DNA of 64,000 bases from Warburgia ugandensis (taxonomy: Eukaryota; Streptophyta; Magnoliopsida; Canellales; Canellaceae). The notes beneath the pieces are model-generated. The model was not told where the DNA came from and made no database searches. It worked only from the letters and a program-made list of their open reading frames with translations. How positions within the stretch are numbered: the first letter of the stretch is position 1; every line of letters starts with the position of its first letter. Shown piece after piece: positions 11,981-29,299 of the stretch. The position numbers and the translations under genes were made by a program. The DNA lies in assembly GCA_035236585.1 (NCBI GenBank), contig CP141127.1, positions 76,055,495 to 76,119,494 on the forward strand, read 5' to 3'.

Positions 11981-14588
11981 TGTAATGACTCCAATTTTGT
12001 AATATTGGAATTCCAAGTTTAGCAATGAAAAGTTTAGTTTTTAAAGAAAAGGGCATTTTAGTCATTTCACCATTCACCTTGACTGAACTCAGAAATTTGG
12101 TCCAAAAATTGGTTCCATTAGATGCGTCTCGGAAAAAGGAATCCAACGAGACCAAAATCACCCAAAACAGAGTTAAAATGAGCAAGATATGGCCCTTTGA
12201 AGTTCAGGGGCAAAACTATAAATTTCACAAAAACTACTTAACCTGAAAAACACAAGGGCCCGTTTTGATACGCGCACCCCGTCGTCTTCAGCCTTTAGAG
12301 GGTTCTAGAACGGCGGTGATTGGAGGAGAAATCACCGTCATTCTGGAGGTTTCTCCACCGCCATTCAAAGGCGGTGAGAGCCCCCTCCAGAACCCTCTCT
12401 TAGCTCTATAAATAGAGCTCTTGGGTGCCTCTAATGGCAGCCCAAAACATTGGAGAAAACCAGTCGTGAAGCAGTGACCTAGAGGGGAAAACAAGGAGAA
12501 AAACCCAGCAACGAGCCAGGTACGTCCGAGATCGCTCAAAACCCATCTCCCCCATAGTTCCAAGGTCAATTTCCCTAAGTTTTTGCATGAAAAACCATGC
12601 AAAAAGGAGCCCAGGAGAGCCACCAAGGACCCAAGGACGTTCCCTGGGCCGCACTGGTTTGACAGGGGTCGAACCAGGGTGTCCTGAGGATGCCCCGGTC
12701 CCCCAGACGACGGAACGTTCCAGTCGGAATGTTCCACGTCGTCTCCGTTTGAAAAACCAAACGGGCGCATCCAGGGACGCGCCCTCTAAAAAGGAAAACA
12801 GGCGGAGCGTACCGCGCGTCTGAAGACGCGCCCGCTAAGGCGCACGTTGCATATGCACAGCGCGCTAGCAGCAGGTCACCTTTTGGTTACTTAAGGAAGC
12901 TGGGGCGCACGTTGCAGACGCGCAGCGCCCTAGCGTTCCGTCTTTTTTATCTTTAGGACTCCTATGTACGTACGACACTAAAATGCTTATAACTTGAGAT
13001 CTAGAGCTCTGATTGAGGCACCGCAAAAGGCGTTGTGTCTGTGTCGACAATGCGGATACATCTAAACTATAAAATCCCTGATCAAGGCCCAATCAAAGGT
13101 GGACATGACCCCTAGAATAGGATGGTGGCGTTGCCACTAGAATGTTGGAAAACTAAGGATACCAAGGCCCAATTAGGACCTTAGGATACCCATAGGCATA
13201 GGGATGGACCCCTAATGCCTAAGTAATAAGACCAATTACTCTAAAACCCATAAAAGATAGGCCAAAGTAACCTTGATTCCCCAAACCATGATCAGGAGCG
13301 TCTGAGGACAAAAGGGTTAGCGCGACCTAGCCAGGTAGGTGCTCTATCACTATTAGATTCTTTTAAAAGATCTATTATTGTTTTGAGAACATATGTTATA
13401 AGTATATGACTTGTTTAGCATGACTTGATTTAGCATGCATATGATAAACGTTTTGTACATAGACATGCTTCGTAAAAGATTGCATATACATTGTGCACAT
13501 ATATGTTTTGTAAACAAGTGCATACATTGCATGATTTAAGTACTTGCTAAGATTGCATGTCCTTGAGGGTTGCCAAAAGACGCTGTAGTGCCGAGGGCCA
13601 GGCAGTTGTGAGGAACCCAAAGAGGACTGGTTTTGAACAGAGGTTTTTGATCGTACATGATTTGGGCTAGTAAGCTCGTGGGTGCTATGCCGAGGGGTGT
13701 GGGTTGGCCACCCAGCCTCTACCACTATTAGGTGGATGGGTACCACGCCCAAAAAGGGCATGACCTTGCTTCGACTGCATGTGGTACAGGGGGCTACCAC
13801 TGGTGTCACGGCACTGAGTCGAAGTGTCATATGCCCCGTGGAGGTATATGATCTTGTGTCCCTAGGTACCCGGGGACCACACGACGGTGAGGTTGTGGGC
13901 ATAGTGAGACCCTATGGTTTCATGGATTTATGTGCATTGCATATGGCATGATATGAGGTTGGTCGACCATACCATACTAGAAATCCATGAGTTGGACTCC
14001 ATGAAGCATCTATTGCATATCATGATGTTATCATATATATATGTATATGATACTTTCAATTTTGGATTATGTGATCTTTTAAGTCATGAGTATTTCAGTT
14101 TGATCATGGATTCTTATACTGATATTGAACTAGAGTATTCAAACATACACATGTTTTGAATGAGCATATGATTTTAAAACATCTCATGCATTTATAAAAC
14201 TAATAGTGATAGGCTCCTACTGAGTATAGTATATACTCACCCAATCCTCAACATTTTTCAGATACAAAGTAAATACTTAAGGGCAAGGAACGTTTGTACT
14301 AGGAGACACAGACTAAGTACAAGTAAGTAAACTCCTATCTTATCTTTCAATGTTACTTGGTTGTAGTTACACTCTAATAGCTGGGGCTGTGACTAACACT
14401 TTCTTGGGAATAATATTGATTTAAACTTTGCCATGACTAAATTATTGGAGAATGTGTTTTGACACTCGGGGTTTTTATGAAAGATTGTTTTCCAAAAAGA
14501 AAAAGATTTTCATGCATTTCATATTTATAAAACAAGAGATCTCGCCTTTTGATCAAAATTGCATCATATAAAAACCCGAGTCGTGACA
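11981..14588 (+). repeat. 3' LTR of the 8.0-14.6 kb Ty3/gypsy element
   Basis: 2608 bp, colinear with the 5' LTR. Differences are mostly single transitions. The largest is about 27 extra bases near 13157-13183, where aggatacc is doubled around an inserted accaaggcccaattagg segment. The TATA box is at 12406-12415. Confidence 0.95.
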
Positions 14589-14899
14589 ATAACTGCATAT
14601 GAAACTTGGCAGAGAGAACGTGGGTGAGGCCATGTGTGACATGATCAGTGGTTATGACAAATTGCACTTGAAGAAGTTTGTGTGCTTTGTTTGTGAATGA
14701 AAAATTTGGTTGATGTTGTAAAGAGCATTGATACTGTTACAAATATCACACCTTAAGTTTTCAAAAGACAATTTTTGCATAAGCTAAATGCATTTGTAAT
14801 ATATTTAATACTTTTATTTTTAAAAACATCTTTTGTAAATACTCGAGGGTCAATTACCCTCATAAAAAGTGACCCACGTCAGATTCAAACCATACATCT

Positions 14900-17800
14900 T
14901 GTAATAACCCCAATTTTTTTTATAATAATTATGTATATTGAAAATGTGGAAAACATAACTAGAATGTGAGATTCTAAGAAAGTTAATTCTTTATAGAACT
15001 AGGATCAAGAATTGAAATAGGAACATTTGGATTCTACTAAAAAATAGAATCCAATGACACAAAGAACACTAAAAACAGAGTTCGGATAAGAAAGTTATGA
15101 GACATTGAAGTATAAGGGCATTACGGTAATTAAAAGTAAAAAAACAAAAAATACAGGGGGTTGTTTTGATAATGACAACCTCGTCTCTGTCATCTATGGT
15201 GGGGAAACTGACAGGTGATCGTGCCATCCCCCTAGGTCTCTCTCTAAGAAAAGGGTCAGCGCCACTGCGGGGATGGCACATTTCCACAAATAAAACCCTT
15301 CTCCCTCTTCTTCTCTATCTCCCCTCCGACCACCATCTTCCTCGTCACTAGCACCCCCTTTTCCCTTTTTTCTCCTCCAACCCTCTTTCACCATTTTTCT
15401 TCTCCGGCACTGACGCTGACACAGGCTTAGGTTCCTTTCCTTTCCCCTCTTCTTTCTCCTCCCTTTTCCCTTCCCTCTCTGACTACCACTGGATCTCGCC
15501 TGCTTTGGCGACTTAGGGTTTCTAGCAAACCAAAAAATCGGCATTCCACCAAGAAACCCCAAATCTACTCCCACACTGGCAATCCAAGTAACCCTCTGCC
15601 ATTCTCTCCCTTTTTCCCTTTTTTCAACATCCTTTCCTTAGATTCTAGGGGAAACTTCTCTCACTGGTAGGCTTTCAACAATGAAAACAGAACCATCGAA
15701 TATGTTGGGAACCATCTCAAGGATAGCTCGGATGAAAGATCCGAGCCATCCAATGAGATCCTGGACCCCAAATACCCTAAAAATGTTTAAAATAGTAAAA
15801 ATGTAAGTGATCCTAGGTGTTAATCAAGGACTGGAATGATTAGTGGTCTAGATTGGACTGTGTCATTTCGGTCGACTTGATCTGAAGACCAAGATGCACA
15901 CGTAATGGTCACTAGGGATGCACTGTTCTAGAGCGCCCTTGTGCATGTAGAAGTTGTCTCAGCTCAATTGGGACATTGTAGTGTCCTGGGAACCAAGACC
16001 CTCTGACCCCAGTTTGATGCGTTGTGGGCCCAGAACTTAATTTGGACTCTTAAATTGATTAAAAACATAAAAACTACAACTAAGAGGGCTATAAAAGCTC
16101 GATTAATGTTCCAAAAGGTCTGAGCGAATCATATCAATGCCATGGACCTAATTATTAAGTAAAAATTTAGATCTGACAACAAATTTAGGCTAATCCACCT
16201 TACAAAACATGAAAAATGAATGGATGAACCAGATCAGAGGCGATTAGGTCCTATGAAATGATTGGTTATGGAACTTTGTAGCATATTAGATCAGTTTAGA
16301 TCATCAGACCATGTTCATAGGCTAGTATTAATGATCAGAGACATAGATTTGGTCCAGAATCATAGATCTAACCAATCAGAATTAAATCTGACCATTAGAT
16401 CAAGGTATACACTGTAGAAATGTAATTAAATAAACTAAAATTTTAGTACAATTATAGTGGGTTCAGCTATAGATTGGAAAATTTGACAACATTAACGGTC
16501 AGATCGACCCTGAATAGTGAAATAAGTCAAAATTGACATACATATTGATCAAAATTACTATATCTAACCAATCAAAGTTAATCAAACAATCATGGATAGA
16601 TATAAGTTTGATCAGGGAAGATAAGAGACAAGATCAATTAAATTATGATGATCAATAGTAAGATAAATAAAAAATACTATTTAAAAGCTAGAAAATAATC
16701 ATCCTTTGTATGTATAACGTGATAAGTACACACAAATCTGCAGGCAATATGGAATACTAACTTGAAGTGACTGCATATACAGTACGAGGTGGGTAGAACT
16801 TTAAAAGTGCATGCCTCCTTACATATCAAGATTAGTATTTCATACATGATCTTATTTCTTACTGTTAAATTTGATAATTTGACTTGTTTATTCAATAGAA
16901 TTATTGATTAAGATGCTCAAATTATGAGATATTGCTTTGTGATTATCATTTTGCAAATATAAAGTATGTTATGAATATTCACTATCAGTATGTAATTGAA
17001 ATTGAATACGATTGATATGTATCTTAAGTATTTATTCTTGAAAGTTTGAAAAGGATTAAATCATGTCCTTAATACATGATCACTATTAAAAGGAGAATGT
17101 GGATTATAATTATGGATAGGTATATATATCTTGATATTATTATTAGTATTGAAATCTCCCTGAGGTTGATCTACAGGCTGACGGGCTAGTGGAGGCAACT
17201 CCTTGAGGTGGGCCTGAGAGACTAATAGACTAGTGTAGATACCTCCTTGAGGCGGGCCTACTGGCTAACAAGCTAGTGTAGGCACTTCTCTGAGGCGAGT
17301 TTGAGAGGCTAACAGGCTAGTGGAGGACACTCCTTAAGGCGGGCCTATAGACTGATGGGCTAGAGAAGTGAGATATATGTATTATGGATGATTGCCTAAG
17401 GTAGGTCTGAGAAGTTGACGGGCTAGTGAAGGGCACTCCTTGAGGCAGGCCTACGAACTGACAGGCTAATGGAAGCGGTATATATATTCATGTGCGTATA
17501 CTACTTAAGAGTAAAAGGCTAGATGATTATGATACTAGTAAATACTAGATATGTATACTAGTAGAGGGTGGATTGTTATGGACCCCATACGGTATAGGGG
17601 TATGAATATAAACCCTGTATAGGTTTGGGATTTGATTTTATGATATTATAATATATGATATTCACATTTTGACGGATTCTATTAATGTATAGTTGGTATA
17701 GTACGATTATGTATAAATTTTGGTGGTAAAAATGTTATAAAGGTGTTAACATGAGTAAATACCTGATATGCTCATCCTATAGATTATAATTTATGGTATT

Positions 17801-18339
17801 TGGATTATTTCATGTAATATGGAAATTTATGGTGTTTATTTGTCTAATTATATATATGTTGAATTTAATTTAAATTTTATATGCCTCTTAAATCCTCTAC
17901 CAAGCATAGCTTTTTGAGATATTGTAAATGTTTTATGTTTACAATATCTCATATACAGATAAATATAGATATAGATGGACAATAGAAGATGGATACAATA
18001 AGGAAATACCGACAACCATACTACTGTTAGGTATATATTCTTATTTCAAATCTTGTATTGTGTAGTTAGTTTTATTTGGATTGTGAACTTTGGACATTTA
18101 ATATAATGTTTATAGGGGCTGTGTAAGTGAACCATTGGATGAGTCCTATTTCCATGAAATGCATATTTATTTTATAAACAAACTATATATGTATAATATG
18201 AGAATGAAAGTGACATCGGGGATTTTTAAAATGAATTTCAAAGAAAATGTCTTCCATTTTTTTGAATTTTTAAAATTTAGAGACCCCATCTTTTGAAAAT
18301 TAAATGCAAAAAAGTGTTTTAAAAACCCAGAGTGTTTCA
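14900..18339 (+). repeat. 5' LTR of the second Ty3/gypsy element
   Basis: 3440 bp. Its first about 900 bp match 22364-23268, including a pyrimidine-rich stretch (about 15300-15490) and the segment ccatctcaaggatagct near 15713. It holds an internal 43-44-bp tandem repeat at 17161-17480. It ends gtgtttca before the degenerate primer site. Confidence 0.85.
17161..17480 (+). repeat. Tandem repeat of about 44 bp inside the LTR
   Basis: Five to seven diverged units share the core ctccttgaggcgggcctR followed by a variable ctgacgggctagtggag part. Starts are near 17200, 17243, 17287, 17330 and 17436. The array is interrupted around 17365-17395. It is not visible in the truncated 3' LTR. Confidence 0.8.
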
Positions 18340-21300
18340 GTTGGCATCACGCAATTCACCCAGTCACTTCCAGCCCTATATGTCCAACAAAAAGATGACA
18401 ATCCAAATATAGGTTAGGATATAGTGAGTTGATGTAGGATTATGATAGAGTTAGTTAAGTATTATGATAGAATTAGATAAGTATTAGGGTAGAATGAGTT
18501 AATGTAGATAACTCATCTAGGAATAATGAACTATGAGAAGATGCCATCTAATAAGACAACTAGGAGGATGGCTTAAGAAACTATTGATTCCAATGTCGAG
18601 GATAGTGAACAAGGAAATCAAGTTGTAGAAATAGTTATGTAGTTATTATAGAATATTCTTCCTTATGTATAACGTACTCAAATACCATAACTTGTAATGG
18701 CACAAAAGACTTTGGCTTAGTACAATTGTTCATAGATAAAATGCCCCAATACAGATATATATATATATATATATATATATACTCAATGGTCATATATATT
18801 GAGTGTAAGAGCAATAAGTTTGAAAAGAACAAATGATAAACTGGAAAAGGATGGTGAAGAGATTCTAGAAGGTAGATATGGCTTATATAAGAAAAGGTGA
18901 AATACAAACTATCGAGAAATGATAAATTGAAGAGGAGAAAATTGGAAGAATCACAAACTTCCATACAAATGAAGGTTAGAACCCATATATATGGAAATTA
19001 GAAAAGAACTAAAACATATGACTATGCAAGTAGTATTGAGAATTTACATAACTCTTGAAAGTTTTGAAGACATTACTTACATGAGTAGAGATTAAATGAA
19101 AATATTGATGGGTTATCAAATAAAAGCCAAGTGTCAGAGTGAGCAGTGAATGTGGCTCCTTATTGTTTAAAGCAAATAGAAAAGTTACATTGATAAGTGA
19201 CATAATATGTAGAGTTTACGTTGAAAATCAGTTATACTTCGAGGACTTTTTGTTTCACTGAAGGAATTAAAAGAATGAGTTTAGATAAACAAATAGTGAA
19301 TTGATTTGGAAAGAATTATTTCCTAATCTAAAAAGTAAAGTTATTGATAAGAAATTAATAGCAGAGCGTGAGATGATTTCTAAATTGAGGACAATGTTAA
19401 GATAAATCTAATCATGATGCATAGTGAAATAGAAAAGTTAAATTCTATATCTTTTGAGAAACAAGTGATCCATATGTATACCATGTAGAAATCAGGATCT
19501 GTATATGCCTTTATTTTGTGTAATTACAACAAGTATGAAGGTATGGGTGGAGAGTTCAAAATTTTGATTGATATGATGGTAAATCAGTAAATAGCACACT
19601 AGTTTATTCAAAGAGATGTTTATTAAGGTTATTTGAAGGAACAATAGATACTAATCTTATTTGATATGATAGACTTGGATATTATCCTAAGAATGGATGT
19701 TGAGTTCATTTGTCATGACGTATTCTGAAAATGAATTGGTTAGCAAAATATTAGGCAATTAAGGATTGTCATAAGAAGAAATCATTTTTTGTACATTTGA
19801 TGATAAAATAATCTTTTTATTTAGAGATAAGATACAATAAGATCATCAACTATAAAAGTTGTTAAACAAATCTCTACAGATTTCCATGCATTCCTAATAA
19901 TTATGATTATAATGGATGATGAATGATCTAAACTTTAGGAGTTAGATGTAGTTGAATAACTTCAAGATATTTTAAGAAATTGTCAAAATTACCTATTTAA
20001 AGAGAAATTGAGTTATTACCTTATATAACTCAAATTCCTAAGGTATATTATAGGATGATATTGACTGAATAGAAAGAAATGAAAGGTCAATTATAAGACA
20101 GAGAATTTATTTGATTAAATAGTTATCATGGAAAGCACCCACTCTATGTACAAGGAAAAGAAGAGATCGATTTATGTATTGGTGAATTCTTAGGATTAAC
20201 ATTAATCAGTTAACATTACCAATCAAAGATGAGAATATATTGAAGATAAGCTATAGACACCATGGAGTCTTAGATATGCCATATGATGATTACACCTATA
20301 ATGTTAGTGGACTTGATGAATAGAAATCGTTCAAACTTTCTCATTGAGAATATATGAAATTATCTTATAAGTATTGGAGAATACTAAAGAGATTACAAAA
20401 TTTTGTTGAACATTTTTATGATCCATAAACTAATTGCCAAAAATTCATGAGAATAATTATTGGCTAAATAAAATTATTAGATCATGGAAATATTAAGGAT
20501 GGTATTGTAGTAGATTTAACAAATATAGAGGGAAGGATGAAATGGGAAATAAGATAGTCATAGTAATTCATAGATTTTATAGGTTACCATTAAAAGGTTT
20601 ACTTACATGACCCTACCTTTGACTACATTAGAACAGAGGTACAGTTCACTTGGGAATATTGACTGACTTAAAATATATTAGTTAAAGAAGAAGATCAACT
20701 ATGATATTGGTTTGATCCCTTTATTCAAAAGCAGAGGTTTAGGAGAGAAATACTATGATAATTTAGACAAAGGTTTGGAAAGAGAATTAAAACAATGTGA
20801 TACAGTCATTACTTATGATCATGATCTAGAACTTATGATGATACTGTTTCCTTCAAAGAGTTGATAATATTTCCTATATGAGGGAAGAATTGAAGTGTCA
20901 TCACTAATCACTAGATGCCTTAAGTATATTTTCATGCAAGTCGGTCTACATAAAAGACAACAAAAATGAATTGAATATAGTAAAGAAGACAATCTATTAT
21001 CATTCTTTGAAGAAGAATGTAGTTGTTAAGACATTAAGAAGGAAGTGAGTATCATGATCATAAATATCATCATTGCATCAATTTTTATGGAACAAATATT
21101 AAGAAATTGAGAAAATGATGCAGTGACTTAAGGATTTTGTAAAAAGAGTACTTTGACAAAAGTTAAGGTGAAAGTATTCGATTACAGGGAAGGCCATTAG
21201 TTGCAATAAATGAATAATTATAGGAAGTCCCAAAGGTTGACATGTTCTATTCCTCTAAAGGTACAAGGATGTACTAGGACCTGAAGAAAAACCTCTAGAA

Positions 21301-22363
21301 GGAATGAATAAAAAGAAAATATAGGAAAATTGATGACCACATGCTTGATTTGTCAACAAATGAAAGAGTATATAAAAGATATTCAGGAATGGTACACATA
21401 CAGAATGGAAATGGAATCATATTACTATGGATTTTATTATAGATTTCTTTAAGACACGTAATAGCCACGATATGTTTTGAGTAACAGTATATAGATCAAT
21501 AATATTAGCATATTTTCTCCTAATCAGACAAGACAAACTATATGAGAAGAAAATTGTAAGTCTTCACGGAACATCAGTATTCACTATCTCGGACAAAAAT
21601 GGTAGAATTATTTTCTAATGTCAGAAGAGTACACAGAGCATTAAGTATACTATATAGATTAAGAATAGTGTATTGCATTTAGACAGAAGATCAATCAGAA
21701 CGAACTATTAGATTTTTGAAAGTAATATGAAAGAGCTTATGTACGAGTTGGAAAAGGAAATTGGAATGAACATTCACTATTAGTTGAATTATTATGATAC
21801 TTTCTTAGGCATTATATGCATAATTGTGATGATTATTGACTTGTTGTAGTGAGATTGATAATAAGGTAGTCCATGAGGTCAGAATTTGTTAAATAGTATG
21901 CAGAGAAGGTTGAATTAATTAAGAAATATATGTTAACAACTCAAAGACATAAAAAAGAGTTATATGGATATAGAGACTAAGAAGTTTGAGTTGCAGTTGA
22001 AGATCATGTGATCCCTTCAAGTTTGAGTGAAAAGAAATTTTAGTCCTCAGTTTATCGCCTTTTGATAATTTTAGAAAGAACTTGTGTAATGATTTATAAA
22101 TTGATATTACTATCACAACTAGTTGATGTATTTTGTGTTTCGATGTCAAGAAAACTTATTCTAAATGCCAATTGAATTACAACATAATTTTACCTATGAA
22201 GTAAAGACAATATGAGTTATAAACTAAAAATATTATTAATATTGTGACAATATTATTTAGTGACATAAGCCATGTGGAAAAATATGGATAAAATGAGAGG
22301 AAATCATTGTGCAATAATTTGATAGTAAATTTTGAGGATGAAATTTTTCTAAGAGGGAAAGAA
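18340..22363 (+). pseudogene. gag-pol remnant of the second Ty3/gypsy element
   Basis: No frame stays open for more than about 100 codons, but pol landmarks appear in order. Near 19640-19700 is LFDMIDLDIILRMDVEFI, the usual link after the protease. Near 20000-20060 is a run like the ELPGLP...REIE...PYR segment before reverse transcriptase. Near 22000-22130 is the integrase tail (frame-shifted LSPFDNF / CFDVKKTY, resembling the usual PRFIGPFEIL...FHVSMLRKY). Just before the LTR is NFEDEIFLRGKECNNP, the typical run of pol into a Ty3 LTR. Many stops look like TAG/TAA/TGA in place of CAG/CAA/CGA, in keeping with decay by deamination of methylated cytosine (inference). Confidence 0.8.
18755..18781. 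repeat. (AT)n microsatellite
   Basis: About 13 AT units inside the second Ty3/gypsy element, just after its 5' LTR. Confidence 0.9.
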
Positions 22364-23268
22364 TGTAACAACCCCAAAAATTTTAATAATTGTGTAAATT
22401 TAAAATGTGAAAAACATAACTAGAATGTGAGATTTCAAGAAAGTTAATTTATATATATATATATAACTAGAATCAAGAATTGAAATAAGAAAATTTAGAT
22501 TCTACTTAACAAATGGAGTCCAACGACACATATGGAACATTGAAGTACAAGGGCATTATGGTAATTAAAAGTAAAAAAAGAAAACACAAGGTCGTTTTGA
22601 TAACAGCACCCGTCTACATCATCTACGGTGGGGAAAGTGATAGGTGATCCCCTCCATCTCCTTTTGCAGGGTCGGGAAAAGGGTCAGTGCCACTGCAGGG
22701 ATGGTGCATTTCCACAGATAAAAACCCTTCTTCCTCTTCCTCTTCTTCTCCATCTCCCCACCGGCCACCATCTTCCTCGTTACCGGCACCCTTTTTCCCT
22801 ATTTTCTCCTCCGGCCCTCTTTCACCAATTTTCTTCTCAGGCTCTGAAACAAGCTTAGGTTCCCCACCCCCCCATTTTCCTTTTCTTTTCCTTTCCCTCT
22901 TCTTTCTTCTCCCTTTTCCCTTCCCTCTCCAGCTACTACTGGATCTCCTTTGCTCTGGTGACCTAGGGTTTCCAACAAGCCAGAAACGTTGGCATTCCAC
23001 TAGGAAACCCCATATATGCTCCCACACCGACAATCCAGGTAACCCCCTTCCATTCTCTCCCTGTTTCCCTTTTTCCAGCATCCATTCCTTAGATTCTAGG
23101 AGGATCTGCTCTCACCGGCTGCCCTTTCACCGATGAAAATAGAACTATTAGATCTATTAAGAACCATCTCAAGGATAGCTTGGATGAAAGATCTAAGCCA
23201 TCTGATGAGATCGTAGACCCCCAAAACCCTAAAAATATTAAAAACAGTAAAAATTTAAGTGGTCCTAG
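22364..23268 (+). repeat. Truncated 3' LTR of the second Ty3/gypsy element
   Basis: Starts tgtaacaaccccaaa directly after the polypurine tract and follows the 5' LTR colinearly to aagtggtcctaggt near 23268. The match then ends abruptly. The missing part is about 2.5 kb. Confidence 0.8.
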
Positions 23269-24060
23269 GTTGGCTCGATCTGGCAAGTGTGCGAACTGGG
23301 GAAGAAGAACAGTCATCGAAGAAAAAGAAAACAAAAAAAGGGCTATGTGTCGATGCAAGAGGAGAGACTACCATGCATAGGTGCAGGAGGAGGGAAATCA
23401 AAGTGGGTTCAGTACCAGTTGGGTGTTTGTGTCAATTCGGTCACCAAAGAGAATGGGATCTAGTAAGTGGTTTTGTGCCTGAGCTGGAGAGGAAGGAGAG
23501 GAGACCATAAATGGGTGCGTGCAGGTGAGTAAGGCTAGAGGGAAACCAGACAAGCTTGCCTTTTGTGCCTTATTATCAATGGCATGAAGAAGAGGGAGGT
23601 GAGGTTTTTTATGCCAATTGGAAAAGGTTGTCTCACTAGATAAAATGGGAGATCAAGGAGAGGGGGTTTCGGGTAGTCAAATTATCTTCCTCTGCCTGAC
23701 AACCTCCTTTTTGTGTCTTGAGTTGCCTCCTAACTAAGGGTTAGGCAACACATGGCGACTCAGTTGTTGAGTCACAAATCAAATGGCTGGGGGTGTCAAT
23801 ATCAATTTTGACCCCCCTCCCCCATTTAGTAAAATCTTGATATTTTTCCACTTTGATGTCTATTTTACTCAAATTTAGTGTTGTTAGAAATGTACAGACA
23901 TGTCCATTCCATTTTTGATAGCTTTAAGTTTAAATTTAGAGATTTTAAAGAGGTCAATTCTACATAACTCTTTTTGACATAATTTAATTCCTATGTTCAT
24001 TCCAAATTAAAAATGTGATATAAATGCATGTAAAGGAACTCAAAATTGAAGGTTGCTACA
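23269..24060 (-). mobile_element. Possible LTR fragment in reverse orientation
   Basis: Read on the minus strand, the right edge at 24060 begins TGTAGCAACC, like the starts of the other LTRs here (TGTAATAACC, TGTAACAACC). It is followed by AT-rich U3-like sequence. The left edge coincides with the break in the 3' LTR at 23268, so this may be what replaced the rest of that LTR. No target duplication seen. Short ORFs here are not convincing. Confidence 0.35.
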
Positions 24061-28843
<4,783 letters not shown>

Positions 28844-28980
28844 ATCATCATCATCAAGACCTTATCCTCGTTAGAGGTCTCTCACTTTTAGAAACTTCTA
28901 CTTGGATTGCCTCACTTCTAATCAGTGTCATTTTGGATCTTTGTTGGACATATGCAAACCATCCAAGTCCAATCTCCCCC
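28844..28980 (-). mobile_element. Short 3' fragment of an RTE LINE
   Basis: atcatcatcatcaagacc is the RTE 3' end, as at 434 and 34214. It is followed by diverged matches to the last RTE codons (attgcctcacttctaatc, then ccatccaagtccaatctcc). Roughly 60 bp between them are deleted. An old, 5'-truncated copy. Confidence 0.75.
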
Positions 28981-29299
28981 TGAAAATCCGTGCAAAATTT
29001 TTTTCAATGGCCAAAACCCCCTTCAATTGGTGTCCAAGCTGAGAGAATGAGGGCTTTTTTTTGGTCGTTGCTCTTTTATTTAAGAAGAAGGCGGAATTGA
29101 AATAATCAAACTACAAGACTTAACGCTCAATGAAAGCGACTTTCTATCCCCGAAGATTATAGACGAGTTTTGGAAGTTTGAGCCAACTACAATGCATATA
29201 ATGAGCAGGCCCAGTCACAAAATCGAGGCCAAGTATGGTATAAGCCCCTTAATTTAACATTCCCATTCATACCCACCTGTTTTGTAAATAAAAGTACTT

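Larger units (their letters stand above)
7966..14593 (+). mobile_element. Ty3/gypsy LTR retrotransposon, non-autonomous deletion derivative
   Basis: The element proper is 7971-14588, flanked by a 5-bp target duplication ataac (7966-7970 and 14589-14593). The LTRs start TGTAATGACT and end CGTGACA. The order is 5' LTR 7971-10551, primer site at 10554, broken gag, last codons of pol, polypurine tract, 3' LTR 11981-14588. The interior is only about 1.43 kb, against 4.5-5 kb or more for a complete element. Protease, reverse transcriptase, RNase H and almost all of integrase are missing. Matching target duplications show the two LTRs came in with one insertion. Any later movement would need enzymes supplied by another copy. 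Confidence 0.95.
14900..23268 (+). mobile_element. Second Ty3/gypsy LTR retrotransposon, heavily decayed
   Basis: The 5' LTR is 14900-18339, the interior 18340-22363, and the 3' LTR starts at 22364 but matches the 5' LTR only to about 23268. LTR starts are tgtaataacccc and tgtaacaacccc. A degenerate primer site, ttggcatcacgc (expected TGGTATCAGAGC), follows the 5' LTR. A polypurine tract, aagagggaaagaa (22351-22363), precedes the 3' LTR. No target duplication was found because the right end is lost. The LTRs differ far more than those of the 8-14.6 kb element, so this insertion is older. Confidence 0.85.

Noticed and set aside
17161-17480. CRISPR-like array
   Set aside because: Units are contiguous and diverged without unique spacers, and the DNA is a plant LTR.
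22623-23136. 150-codon proline/serine-rich and glycine/lysine-rich ORFs on both strands
   Set aside because: They come from a pyrimidine-rich stretch of the LTR and have the same counterpart at 15194-15574. Low complexity.
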